Shown: piece after piece, positions 5,471 through 13,072 of the stretch
Position numbering within the stretch: the first letter of the stretch is position 1
Layout of the letters: each line of letters starts with the position of its first letter
Assembly (NCBI GenBank): GCA_009782085.1
Contig: WQUN01000095.1
Location: 1 to 13,209 of the forward strand
Length of the DNA stretch: 13,209 bases
Origin: Bacillota bacterium
GTDB lineage: Bacteria > Bacillota > Clostridia > Lachnospirales > WQUN01
Direction: 5' to 3'
Notes under the pieces: generated by a model
What the model was told of the DNA's origin: nothing
The model's database searches: none
What the model saw: the letters and a program-made list of their open reading frames with translations, nothing else
Translations under genes and position numbers: made by a program

Positions 5471-7306
5471 TTGCTTCAGGAGAGAAATGACATTAGAAAC
5501 GTGGCGATCATCGCGCACGTCGACCACGGAAAGACGACCCTCGTCGACCAGCTGCTCCGGCAGAGCGGGGCGTTCCGCGAGAATCAGGTCGTGCAGGAGC
5601 GCGTGATGGACTCGAACGACCTGGAGCGCGAGCGCGGGATCACGATCCTGGCCAAAAACACGGCCGTCACCTACATGGGAACAAAGATAAACATCGTGGA
5701 CACCCCCGGCCACGCGGATTTCGGCGGGGAGGTCGAGCGCGTCCTGAAAATGGTGGACGGGGTCGTGCTGGTGGTGGACGCCTTCGAGGGGCCGATGCCG
5801 CAGACGCGCTTTGTCCTTAAAAACGCGCTGGATCTGAATCTGCCCGTCGTGATCTGCGTGAACAAGGTGGACAGGCCGGAATCCAGGCCGGGCGACGTGG
5901 TCGACGAGATATTGGAGCTTTTCATAGAGCTCGAGGCCCCGGCGCAAAGCCTGGACTCGCCGTTCGTCTACGCCTCGGCCAAGAACGGGGTGGCCTTTGT
6001 GGAGCTGGAGGGGGAGGGGGAGAACATGAAGCCTCTCTTTGACGCTATCATAAACGGCATCCCCGCCCCGAAGGGCGACCCGGACGCGGACCTGCAGGCC
6101 CTCATAACCACTGTCGACTATAACGACTACGTCGGCCGCATCGGCGTCGGCAAGATCCAGAACGGCATTGCCCGCGTAAACGACGACGTGGTTATAAAAA
6201 ACGTCCACCAGCCGGACAAGCTGATCAAATCCAAAATAACCAGGCTCTACGTATTCGACGGCCTCAGCCGCGCCGAAACGGACGAGGCCGGCTTCGGCGA
6301 GATCGTGGCAATCTCCGGGATAGAGGGCATACACATCGGCGACACCCTCTGCGGGCCGAACAGCCCGGTCCCGCTTCCGTTCACCAAAATCTCCGAGCCG
6401 ACCTTGGCGATGTACTTCCTCGTCAACGACAGCCCGTTCGCTGGGAAAGAGGGCAAATATGTCACGAGCCGCCATTTGCGCGAGAGGCTTTTCCGCGAGC
6501 TGAACACGGACGTGAGCCTGCGCGTGGAGGAGACGGACACGACGGAGGCCTTCAAGGTGTCCGGCCGGGGGGAGCTGCACCTGTCCATCCTGATAGAGAA
6601 CATGCGCCGGGAGGGCTACGAGTTCCAGGTCTCCAAGCCGGAAGTGCTCTACAGGGAGGAAAACGGCGAGAGGCTCGAGCCTGTCGAGACGGTGACGGTG
6701 GACGCTCCCGGGGAATACTGCGGGGTGGTCATCGAAAAGCTGGGCGGCAGGCGCGGGGAGCTACGGCACATGGCGCCCTCCAAGAGCGGGTACACGCGGC
6801 TGATATTCGACATTCCGGCCAGGGGGCTGATAGGCTACAGACAGGATTTCATGACGGACACCCGCGGCAGCGGGATCTTCAACCAAATTTTCAAGGGCTA
6901 CGAAAAATACAAGGGCGACATAGTCACCCGCGTCCAGGGCTCGCTCGTGGCCTTCGAGACGGGCGAGGCCGTGCCTTACGGCCTCTGCAACGCGCAGGAG
7001 CGCGGGAGCCTGTTCATCGGGCCGGGGACGCAGGTCTACATGGGCATGGTCGTCGGCAGCAACGCCAGGAGCGGCGACATAGAGGTCAACGTCTGCAAGA
7101 AAAAGCAGCTCACCAACATGCGCTCGGCCAACGCCGACGACGCGCTGCGGCTGGTGCCGCCCACTCTGATGACTTTGGAGCAGTGCCTGGAGTTTATCAC
7201 GGACGACGAGCTGGCGGAGATCACGCCCCAGAGCATCAGGATACGCAAGAAGATACTGGACGCCTCGGCCAGGATGCGGGCGAACAGGAAAAAACAGACA
7301 ATATAG
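5471..7306 (+). CDS. typA: TypA/BipA ribosome-associated translational GTPase
   Basis: An EF-G-like GTPase that binds the ribosome and aids 50S assembly and growth under cold or other stress. With the TTG start at 5471 it has 611 residues, the usual TypA length. All five GTPase motifs are intact: AHVDHGKTT (15-23), RGIT (55-58), DTPGH (77-81), NKVD (131-134), SAK (169-171). The C-terminus, SIRIRKKILDASARMRANRKK, is the typical TypA tail. The frame is open back to an ATG at 5420, which would add 17 residues, but that ATG has no ribosome site and lies only about 12 nt after the predicted RNA start. The TTG has GGAGAG about 10 nt upstream and gives MLQERNDIRNVAIIAHVDHG, close to typical TypA N-termini. 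The flippase gene follows after 30 bp without a terminator. The product is certain; the start is about 60:40 in favour of TTG. Confidence 0.95.
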   Translation: MLQERNDIRNVAIIAHVDHGKTTLVDQLLRQSGAFRENQVVQERVMDSNDLERERGITILAKNTAVTYMGTKINIVDTPGHADFGGEVERVLKMVDGVVLVVDAFEGPMPQTRFVLKNALDLNLPVVICVNKVDRPESRPGDVVDEILELFIELEAPAQSLDSPFVYASAKNGVAFVELEGEGENMKPLFDAIINGIPAPKGDPDADLQALITTVDYNDYVGRIGVGKIQNGIARVNDDVVIKNVHQPDKLIKSKITRLYVFDGLSRAETDEAGFGEIVAISGIEGIHIGDTLCGPNSPVPLPFTKISEPTLAMYFLVNDSPFAGKEGKYVTSRHLRERLFRELNTDVSLRVEETDTTEAFKVSGRGELHLSILIENMRREGYEFQVSKPEVLYREENGERLEPVETVTVDAPGEYCGVVIEKLGGRRGELRHMAPSKSGYTRLIFDIPARGLIGYRQDFMTDTRGSGIFNQIFKGYEKYKGDIVTRVQGSLVAFETGEAVPYGLCNAQERGSLFIGPGTQVYMGMVVGSNARSGDIEVNVCKKKQLTNMRSANADDALRLVPPTLMTLEQCLEFITDDELAEITPQSIRIRKKILDASARMRANRKKQTI

Positions 7307-7336
7307 CGAGCGCTACACATCAAAGGCGGGAACGGC

Positions 7337-8956
7337 ATGGATAGCATGGGCACTGAATCTAGGAGCGCGTCGTTCCAGCAGCAGGCGGTCACTTTGATGG
7401 TCTCGACGCTGATCGTAAGGTTCCTGGGGTGGGCGTACAGGGTCTGGATGACCGGCATAGTCGGAGACAGCGGCATGGGCTTTAACGGCGCAGCCTATTA
7501 CATCTATATGTTTATCCTTATCTTCTCGTCCGCCGGCCTGCCCGCCGCAATATCGAAAATGGTGTCCGAACGGGTCGCTATGCGCCAGTACAAGGAGGCG
7601 CACAGGGTCTTTCAGACGGCTTTAGTCATAGCGGCGATATTCGGAGCGGCGGGCTCATTGCTTTTGGTCTTGACCGCGCGGGCACTCTCGTCGCTCAGCA
7701 CGATCCATGAAACCTATTATTCCCTAATCGCCCTTTCGCCTACTATCCTGATCGCGGCTATATCGGCCGTGTATCGCGGGTATTTTCAGGGGATGCACAA
7801 TACGGTTCCTACTGCCGTTTCTCAGGTGACCGAGCAGTTGTTCAACGCAATTTTCAGCGTCGTTTTCGCCTTTATATTGGTGAAAGGCGGCCAGGAGTAC
7901 GGGGCGGCCGGAGGTTCCATCGGAACGGGGATCGGCGCGGCCGCCGGAGTGCTCATAATCGTGGGAATATATCAGTTGTTATCCCCTTACATAAAAAAAC
8001 GGATCACAAGCCCGTTCAGCAGCAGAGTCAGCCTGGCGCGCCCGATAAATCTCGCCGGGGAACTGCTCCGGACAGCTTGGCCTATCATAATCGGAATGGC
8101 AGTTTACACCCTTTCGAACCTGGTGGATATTTTCCTGGTTCCAAGGCGGCTGACGGCGTCGGGCGCGTTTACATACGATCAGATAACCTCGATGTATGGC
8201 ATACTTACTAACAAATACGCGTCTTTGATCACGATGCCTGTTTCCTTTTCGACGGCCGTGGCCGTGGCCGCCGTTCCGAACATCGCCTCCGCGGTGAAGT
8301 TGCGCGACGCTGACGGCGTCAACGCCAAGATCAACGACGGTCTGAGGCTGTCCATGCTGCTGTCGATACCTGCCGCGATCGGCCTGACGGTGCTCGGCAA
8401 CCCGATAATCAGGATGCTCTATCCGTCCTTCCCGGACGGCGGCGTATTGATGGAGTTCGGCTCGATAAGCATAATCTTCCTGGCCGTGACCCAGACCGTC
8501 ACGGGAATGCTCCAGGGCATAGGGAAGGTGAAAATTCCGGTCCTGGGGGCGCTGGCCGGCGTGGCTGTAAAGATAATATTCAACTACATACTGATAGCCA
8601 TACCCTCGGTAAACGTCGTGGGCGCCGTCATAAGCACGACGCTGTGCTACGTCGTGGCGGGGGCGGTAAACGTGTACTTCCTCCGGAAATACACCCGCGC
8701 GCGCCTCGACGTGAACGGCGCGTTCCTGAAGCCTCTCGGGGCCTCCGCCGTCATGGGGCTGGTTTGCTACGTCTTTTACTACACGTTCTACTATATATCC
8801 GGCAGCAACGCCGCCGCCGCGCTTTTGTCGATCGCTCTCGGGGCCGCCGTGTATTTCTTCCTGATGGCCGCCGTCGGCGGGATCGACGCAAAGTACGCGA
8901 ACAGGATACCGCTGGTTGGAAAAATGGTCAGGAAAGTCACGGGGATGCTGAGGTAA
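7337..8956 (+). CDS. SpoVB/YtgP(MurJ)-type polysaccharide or lipid II flippase
   Basis: A 539-residue polytopic membrane protein of the MOP flippase superfamily, with many hydrophobic segments (about 14 expected). Seen: GLPAAISKMVSERVA (68-82) and YRGYFQGMHNTVPTAVSQ (146-163), blocks typical of the Firmicute SpoVB/YtgP group. Members carry undecaprenyl-linked wall or cortex precursors across the membrane: YtgP is the B. subtilis MurJ, and SpoVB acts in spore cortex synthesis. The length is near YtgP (544), but the two cannot be told apart here, so no symbol is given. The ATG at 7337 has an AAAGG about 10 nt upstream; an ATG three codons later is an alternative. It is probably co-transcribed with typA. 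No T-tract terminator follows; a long inverted repeat lies just after the stop. Confidence 0.88.
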   Translation: MDSMGTESRSASFQQQAVTLMVSTLIVRFLGWAYRVWMTGIVGDSGMGFNGAAYYIYMFILIFSSAGLPAAISKMVSERVAMRQYKEAHRVFQTALVIAAIFGAAGSLLLVLTARALSSLSTIHETYYSLIALSPTILIAAISAVYRGYFQGMHNTVPTAVSQVTEQLFNAIFSVVFAFILVKGGQEYGAAGGSIGTGIGAAAGVLIIVGIYQLLSPYIKKRITSPFSSRVSLARPINLAGELLRTAWPIIIGMAVYTLSNLVDIFLVPRRLTASGAFTYDQITSMYGILTNKYASLITMPVSFSTAVAVAAVPNIASAVKLRDADGVNAKINDGLRLSMLLSIPAAIGLTVLGNPIIRMLYPSFPDGGVLMEFGSISIIFLAVTQTVTGMLQGIGKVKIPVLGALAGVAVKIIFNYILIAIPSVNVVGAVISTTLCYVVAGAVNVYFLRKYTRARLDVNGAFLKPLGASAVMGLVCYVFYYTFYYISGSNAAAALLSIALGAAVYFFLMAAVGGIDAKYANRIPLVGKMVRKVTGMLR

Positions 8957-8960
8957 TATT

Positions 8961-9024
8961 TATACCGGAGTGCGAAAACATAAGCCTCCTATGTCGTCGG
9001 CAAATGTTTTCTGCATCCGGTATA
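8961..9024. repeat. Imperfect 64-bp inverted repeat at the left edge of the origin
   Basis: The left arm, beginning TATACCGGAGTGCGAAAACA (8961-8980), is inverted in the right arm, ATGTTTTCTGCATCCGGTAT (9004-9023). TATACCGGA and AAAACAT match perfectly, with a one-base shift in the middle. A smaller inner pair, ACATA/TATGT (8978-8982, 8990-8994), lies in the loop. There is no T tract after either arm, so it is not a standard terminator. It sits between the flippase stop and the first DnaA boxes. Whether it is a Rho-type stop, a DNA structure at the origin, or the folded 3' end of the flippase mRNA cannot be decided here. Confidence 0.75.
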
Positions 9025-9037
9025 TGCTGCCGTCAAG

Positions 9038-9070
9038 TTATTCACAGTATGTTTATAACTATGTGTATAA
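9038..9070. other. Origin, left part: two exact DnaA boxes upstream of dnaA
   Basis: TTATTCACA (9038-9046, plus) and TGTGTATAA (9062-9070, i.e. TTATACACA on the minus strand) both match TTATNCACA exactly, facing each other. Two TATAAC elements (9054-9059, 9066-9071) lie in or beside the pair but lack a good -35, so a DnaA-repressed dnaA promoter here is possible, not shown. In B. subtilis a box cluster in the same place is part of the bipartite origin and autoregulates dnaA. Confidence 0.82.
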
Positions 9071-9148
9071 CTTTTTACTGCCGTATACAGCCGTTTAAGA
9101 CGAGTATTTCCGGTTTGCAAAATCCCCCCGCCGCTTTAGGAGGCCCCC

Positions 9149-10468
9149 ATGGAACTTCAAAAAGTGTGGAACGAAGCCCTTTATCTTCTTTCAGGCTCGT
9201 TCATAGAGGTTGTGTATAACTCGTGGATAAAGACGCTTATCCCCGTCAGCCTGGAGAACGGCTGCATGACCTTGAAAACGGAGATGGATTTTTTCAAAGA
9301 CACTATCAACCAAAGGTATCTGTTTGAGATAACGCGCTGCGTCTCCTCCGTGTTGGACCAGGACGTCGACGTGGTCATCGTCTCGGACAAGGACCTGTCG
9401 GAGGACGGGTCCAAGCCGTCGGCGAAAAAGAACACGTATCAGTCCAACCTGAAGCAGAAATACATATTCGAGAACTTTGTCAAGGGAAAGAGCAACGAGC
9501 TGGCCTACGCCGCGTCTTTGGCCGTCGCGGAGGCGCCCGGCGAGTCCAGCTACAATCCTCTGTTCCTCTACGGCGCGGTCGGGCTGGGTAAAACGCATCT
9601 GATGCACTCGATAGGCAACTTCGTCCTGGAGCAAAACCCGGAGATGAAGGTATGCTACGTCTCGATGGAGACCTTTACAAACGAATTCATATCCGCCATA
9701 CGCCAGAAGGACACCGAGCAGTTCAAGGCGAAATACCGCGGGGTGGACGTGCTATTGCTCGACGACATACAGTTCCTGACCGGAAAGGAAGAGACCCAGG
9801 AGGAACTTTTCCACACATTCAACGTCCTTTACAACGACAACAAGCAGATCGTCCTGACCAGCGACCAGCCTCCCAAGGAGTTGAAATCCCTGGAGACGAG
9901 GCTGACAAACCGGTTCACGATGGGGCTTATCGTGGACATAACCTTGCCGGACTTCGAGACCAGAACAGCCATACTGGAGAAAAAGGCTTACGGCGAAAAT
10001 CTCTCTATCTCCGGGGAGATCATCAGGTTCATCGCCAAGAACATAGCGTCCAACATCCGGGATCTGGAAGGCGCCCTGAACAGGGTCGCCGCTCTTTCGC
10101 GGCTTAACCACGCCCCGATCACGATGGAGCTGGCGCAAACGGCCCTGAGGGACATTATCTCCGGAATCGGAAAACCGGAGATCACGGTCGGTTATATCCA
10201 GGAGGTAGTCGCGGATTACTACGGCCTGACCGTGGATGATCTGACGGGCAAAAAACGCACGCAGAACATCGCATACCCCAGGCAGATAGCCATGTATCTC
10301 TCGCGGAAGATACTGCCGGTGCCGCTGACCGAAGTGGGCAACATCTTCGGCGGCCGGGATCATTCCACGGTTATCCACGGCTTCGATAAAATCAGCAACG
10401 ATCTGGAGAACGATCAGAACCTTAGAAACGTTATCTTTGAACTGGAAAAACGGATCAAATGTGAATAA
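9149..10468 (+). CDS. dnaA: Chromosomal replication initiator DnaA
   Basis: A 439-residue AAA+ initiator that binds DnaA boxes, forms an ATP-dependent filament and melts the origin. Domain I is at about 1-75. The domain II linker is short (about 80-100). The domain III ATPase has Walker A GAVGLGKTH (142-150), Walker B LLLDDIQ (202-208), sensor I TSDQ (237-240), arginine-finger region RLTNRF (251-256) and sensor II Arg304 in SNIRDLEGALNR. Domain IV binds DNA, with RTQNIAYPRQIAMYL (370-384) and the signature GGRDHSTVIHG (401-411). The ATG has AGGAGG 5 nt upstream. It is slightly shorter than B. subtilis DnaA (446), mainly through the linker. Exact or near DnaA boxes lie before, within and at the end of the gene, and dnaN follows, as at most Firmicute origins. 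Confidence 0.98.
   Translation: MELQKVWNEALYLLSGSFIEVVYNSWIKTLIPVSLENGCMTLKTEMDFFKDTINQRYLFEITRCVSSVLDQDVDVVIVSDKDLSEDGSKPSAKKNTYQSNLKQKYIFENFVKGKSNELAYAASLAVAEAPGESSYNPLFLYGAVGLGKTHLMHSIGNFVLEQNPEMKVCYVSMETFTNEFISAIRQKDTEQFKAKYRGVDVLLLDDIQFLTGKEETQEELFHTFNVLYNDNKQIVLTSDQPPKELKSLETRLTNRFTMGLIVDITLPDFETRTAILEKKAYGENLSISGEIIRFIAKNIASNIRDLEGALNRVAALSRLNHAPITMELAQTALRDIISGIGKPEITVGYIQEVVADYYGLTVDDLTGKKRTQNIAYPRQIAMYLSRKILPVPLTEVGNIFGGRDHSTVIHGFDKISNDLENDQNLRNVIFELEKRIKCE
9211..9230 (-). other. Two DnaA boxes inside the start of dnaA
   Basis: TGTGTATAA (9211-9219, exact TTATACACA on the minus strand) and CGTGGATAA (9222-9230, TTATCCACG, 8/9) are separated by 2 bp, in codons for VVYNSWIK. This peptide is common in DnaA domain I, so the boxes may be a by-product of coding, but the exact match and tandem same-strand layout are suggestive of an extension of the upstream cluster. 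Confidence 0.5.
10371..10379 (+). other. Near-consensus DnaA box in the 3' part of dnaA
   Basis: TTATCCACG matches the R-type box TTATCCACA at 8 of 9 bases. It lies in the codons for VIHG of the DnaA signature, so it may be coincidence. Confidence 0.35.
10460..10468 (-). other. Exact DnaA box overlapping the dnaA stop codon
   Basis: TGTGAATAA (TTATTCACA on the minus strand) matches TTATNCACA exactly and includes the TAA stop. It opens the dnaA-dnaN spacer. A weaker TTATCAAGC (10499-10507, 6/9) lies further in. Confidence 0.72.
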
Positions 10469-10540
10469 GTCCCGGTTTCCGCAAAAGCGTCAACAGAGTT
10501 ATCAAGCCGGGAAATTCCGCGGTAAAGCCCCGCGCGGCCG

Positions 10541-10595
10541 TTATGAACACTGTCCACGCCCCTACTGCTACTACTGTTTATATAATGATAAATAA
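10541..10595 (+). other. oriC unwinding module: degenerate DnaA boxes, DnaA-trio, AT-rich melting region
   Basis: In order: TTATGAACA (10541-10549, 7/9 to the box), CTGTCCACG (10550-10558, 6/9), a CCC spacer, CTACTGCTACTACTG (10562-10576), then TTTATATAATGATAAATAA (10577-10595, one G in 19). Read on the other strand, the middle element is CAG-TAG-TAG-CAG-TAG, five DnaA-trio units. In B. subtilis the same order (box, GC bases, trio, AT-rich stretch) in the same spacer is where DnaA loads on single strands and melting begins. A TATAAT (10581-10586) inside could also serve as a dnaN -10, though no -35 is seen. Function is inferred from motif order and location. Confidence 0.8.
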
Positions 10596-10617
10596 CGGCA
10601 ACCTGGGAGGTCATGAT

Positions 10618-11736
10618 ATGAATTTTACGATCAGGAAAGACATTTTTCTCGAGAACCTGAACATAGTCGGCAAAGCCGTCTCAAGCAGGACGACTCTGCC
10701 GATACTGCAGTGCGTCCTTATCAGGGCCTACGGGGACGGGTGCAGCCTTATCGGCAACGATCTGGACATGGGGATAGAGACCGCGCCCATCGAGGCCGAC
10801 GTGGCGTCGGAGGGTAGCATTGCTTTGGACGCGAAGATGCTCTTTGAGATCGTCCGAAAAATGCCGGGCGATTTTGTCGCCGTCTCGTCCGGCGCCGACT
10901 GCGTAACCACGCTTAAAAGCGAAAAATCCGAATTCAAGATACTTGGCCAGCCCTGGGACGAGTTTCCGTTCCCGCCGAAAGTCGAGAGCGACGGGGAGCG
11001 TTCCTACGGAATCTACGCCGCCGCCTTCAAGGACATGATCCGCCAGACGATTTTTTCCGTCGCATTGGACGACAGTAAGCCGGCGATGAAAGGGGAACTG
11101 ATAGAGCTAAAAGACGGCGCTTTGCACCTGGTTTCGGTCGACGGTTTCAGAATATCCTACAGGCGCTGCGACGGGGTTGTGCCCGAAGGCGAGCGTCAGA
11201 AGGTGATCGTCCCGGCCAAGGGCATGAACGAGCTTTCCAGGATATTGCCGTCGGAAGGGGACGAAATGCTGTCTTTCCGCTTTTCGGATAAGCACATCGC
11301 CTTCGAGATGAAAAAATACACCTTGGTCTCTAGGCTACTGGAGGGCGAGTTCCTGAGATACGACCTGATTTTCAACGAGGATTACCAGACGATAGTCAAT
11401 ATCGGACGATCCGGCCTTTTAGCCGCCCTGGAGCGTTCCCGCGCGATAGCCGACAGCGAGAAGATGAGCCCTGTCAAGCTGAACGTCTCTTTGGAAAAGA
11501 TAGTCATAACCTCCAACACGGAGAATGGGACGTCCTACGAGGAACTCGACGCGGACGCGGACGGCCTGAACCTGGAGATCGGGTTCAACCCAAAATACCT
11601 TATCGACGCGCTTAAAGCCGTCGACGAGGAGGTCATAACAATGAAGTTCGGCGGGCATCTGAGCCCGTGCATAATCAAAAGCGACGCGAACGACAGGTTC
11701 AAATACCTGGTGGTGCCGATAAGGCTTAGGAGCTAA
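10618..11736 (+). CDS. dnaN: DNA polymerase III beta subunit (sliding clamp)
   Basis: A 372-residue clamp, close to E. coli (366) and B. subtilis (378). Three repeated clamp domains are expected; seen are MNFTIRKDIFLENLNIVGKA at the start, the GRSGLLAALERSRAIADSEK helix block, FNPKYLIDALKA, and the usual C-terminal VVPIRL. It forms a ring around DNA and tethers the replicative polymerase and repair enzymes. The frame opens upstream at 10543, but that start would run through the origin unwinding module; the ATG at 10618 has GGGAGG 7 nt upstream and gives the standard N-terminus. It lies 149 bp after dnaA and 51 bp before recF. Confidence 0.98.
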   Translation: MNFTIRKDIFLENLNIVGKAVSSRTTLPILQCVLIRAYGDGCSLIGNDLDMGIETAPIEADVASEGSIALDAKMLFEIVRKMPGDFVAVSSGADCVTTLKSEKSEFKILGQPWDEFPFPPKVESDGERSYGIYAAAFKDMIRQTIFSVALDDSKPAMKGELIELKDGALHLVSVDGFRISYRRCDGVVPEGERQKVIVPAKGMNELSRILPSEGDEMLSFRFSDKHIAFEMKKYTLVSRLLEGEFLRYDLIFNEDYQTIVNIGRSGLLAALERSRAIADSEKMSPVKLNVSLEKIVITSNTENGTSYEELDADADGLNLEIGFNPKYLIDALKAVDEEVITMKFGGHLSPCIIKSDANDRFKYLVVPIRLRS

Positions 11737-11787
11737 CTAAAATTACTAAAATATGGCAATAATATCAGCTGATGAGGGAGCGGACAT

Positions 11788-12873
11788 GTGGTTTCGACAA
11801 TAGCGGTCAGGGATTTTCGGAACCTTCGCGGCGTTTCGGTTCTGGCTCCCGGCGTGAACATCCTGCACGGGGACAATGCCCAGGGCAAGACAAATTTTCT
11901 GGAGGCCGTGTATCTGTGCGCCACGGGGAGGTCCCACAGGGCCTCCGCGGACAGGGAGATGATCCGCTTCGGCCAAAGCGAGGCCCACGTCCAGGCGGTC
12001 GTCAAAAACGGCGGAAGTTCGGACTGCATAGACGTGCACCTCAAAAAGGACGCCAAGAAGGGCGTCGCTTTGAACCACGTGCCGATCAGGAAGCTCGGGG
12101 ATCTCTTCGGACTGCTTATCGTTGTGATGTTCTCCCCGGAGGACCTGGGCCTCGTCAAGTCCGGCCCGGCGTGCAGGCGGCAGTTTATGGACATAGAGCT
12201 CTGCCAGCTCAGCAAGACGTACTATTTCAACTTGCAGCAGTATTACCAGGCCCTCAGGCAGCGGAATAATTTACTGAAAACACTGGCTTCCTCCCCTAAA
12301 CAAAAGCCCGAACTGACGGATACCCTATCGGTGTGGGACGAACAGCTCGCCGCCTACGGGGGAAGGATAATCGCCAAGCGGGGCGGCTTCGCGGAGAGGC
12401 TGAACCAGATCGCGGGCGGCGTGCACGCGGGGCTTAGCGGGCAAAAAGAAAAGCTGGAGATAACCTACAAGCCGTCGGTCACGCAGGAGGATTTCCGCGA
12501 GAAGCTCCGCAAATCCGCCGAAAAGGACATGTATCTGGGTTTCACGTCCGTCGGCGTCCACAAGGACGACCTCCAGTTCTCGGTAAACGGCTCCGACGTG
12601 CGCGCTTACGGTTCCCAGGGGCAGCAAAGGACGGCGTCGCTGAGCGCGAAGCTCTCTGAGATCGAGATAATCAGGGAGCACAAGAAAGAAAGCCCGGTTC
12701 TGCTTCTGGACGACGTGCTGTCGGAGCTGGACAAAAGCAGGCAGAGGCTTTTGTGCGGGAAGATAGAGGACATACAGACGGTCATCACGTGCACCGGGCT
12801 GGAGGATGTGCTGAGGAATCTGCCGGGGGAAGTCAGGATGATGAAAATGGCGGACGGGGTCGCGGAGGGGTAG
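11788..12873 (+). CDS. recF: DNA replication and repair protein RecF
   Basis: A 361-residue SMC-like ATPase that acts with RecO and RecR to load RecA at gaps. Seen: Walker A GDNAQGKTN (28-36), ABC-type signature YGSQGQQRT (274-282), Walker B VLLLDD (304-309) and D-loop SELD (312-315). The length is normal. The start is GTG, with GGGAG 7 nt upstream; an overlapping ATG at 11786 is out of frame. In many Firmicutes a small S4-domain gene (yaaA) lies between dnaN and recF; here the 51-bp gap has no room for it. Confidence 0.97.
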   Translation: MVSTIAVRDFRNLRGVSVLAPGVNILHGDNAQGKTNFLEAVYLCATGRSHRASADREMIRFGQSEAHVQAVVKNGGSSDCIDVHLKKDAKKGVALNHVPIRKLGDLFGLLIVVMFSPEDLGLVKSGPACRRQFMDIELCQLSKTYYFNLQQYYQALRQRNNLLKTLASSPKQKPELTDTLSVWDEQLAAYGGRIIAKRGGFAERLNQIAGGVHAGLSGQKEKLEITYKPSVTQEDFREKLRKSAEKDMYLGFTSVGVHKDDLQFSVNGSDVRAYGSQGQQRTASLSAKLSEIEIIREHKKESPVLLLDDVLSELDKSRQRLLCGKIEDIQTVITCTGLEDVLRNLPGEVRMMKMADGVAEG

Positions 12874-12880
12874 AGGGACA

Positions 12881-13072
12881 TTGGATAAAAAAGCGCCGGC
12901 AAATAAATCTCATGTTATCGTCCTTTTCACTGAGGAAGAAACGCGAAAAAAGATTTCGGCCGACGAAGCATTGCGGATTTTTTATAAATATGCGGGAAGT
13001 GTAAAAGGCGGAATTGACTTGGAAAACGAAAAGGATGCGTATTTCGATGAAAAATTTGGCTCTGTTAATTGA
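12881..13072 (+). CDS. Probable antitoxin of a PIN-toxin module
   Basis: A 63-residue protein from a TTG start, 7 bp after the recF stop; GAGGG lies close ahead. It has no in-frame ATG. Seen: ISADEALRIFYKYAGSVKG (29-47), then acidic GIDLENEKDAYFDEKFGS at the end. This tail resembles the C-terminal toxin-binding part of antitoxins paired with PIN_3-type toxins. Its end overlaps by 26 nt the start of an ORF opening like a PIN toxin, the usual antitoxin-toxin coupling. No clear DNA-binding fold is visible, and the protein is short, so it may itself be trimmed. Base composition is AT-richer than recF, in line with an acquired module. The identification rests on context and a tail pattern, not on a recognised domain. 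Confidence 0.6.
   Translation: MDKKAPANKSHVIVLFTEEETRKKISADEALRIFYKYAGSVKGGIDLENEKDAYFDEKFGSVN

Noticed and set aside
5402..6580. 392-codon minus-strand frame opposite typA
   Set aside because: It is antisense to the GTPase domain with all five motifs intact, has no ribosome site and no recognisable family.
8961..9024. Inverted repeat as a standard intrinsic terminator for the flippase gene
   Set aside because: Neither arm is followed by a T tract, so I list it as a repeat of unknown role.
10543..10617. N-terminal extension of dnaN from an upstream ATG
   Set aside because: It would translate the DnaA-trio and AT-rich region; the ATG at 10618 has a strong ribosome site and gives the normal clamp N-terminus.
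12881..13072. YaaB/RemB, the gene usually found between recF and gyrB in Firmicutes
   Set aside because: The sequence lacks the RemB start (a short hydrophobic domain beginning near MYIHLG) and instead has an acidic antitoxin-like tail overlapping a PIN-like start.
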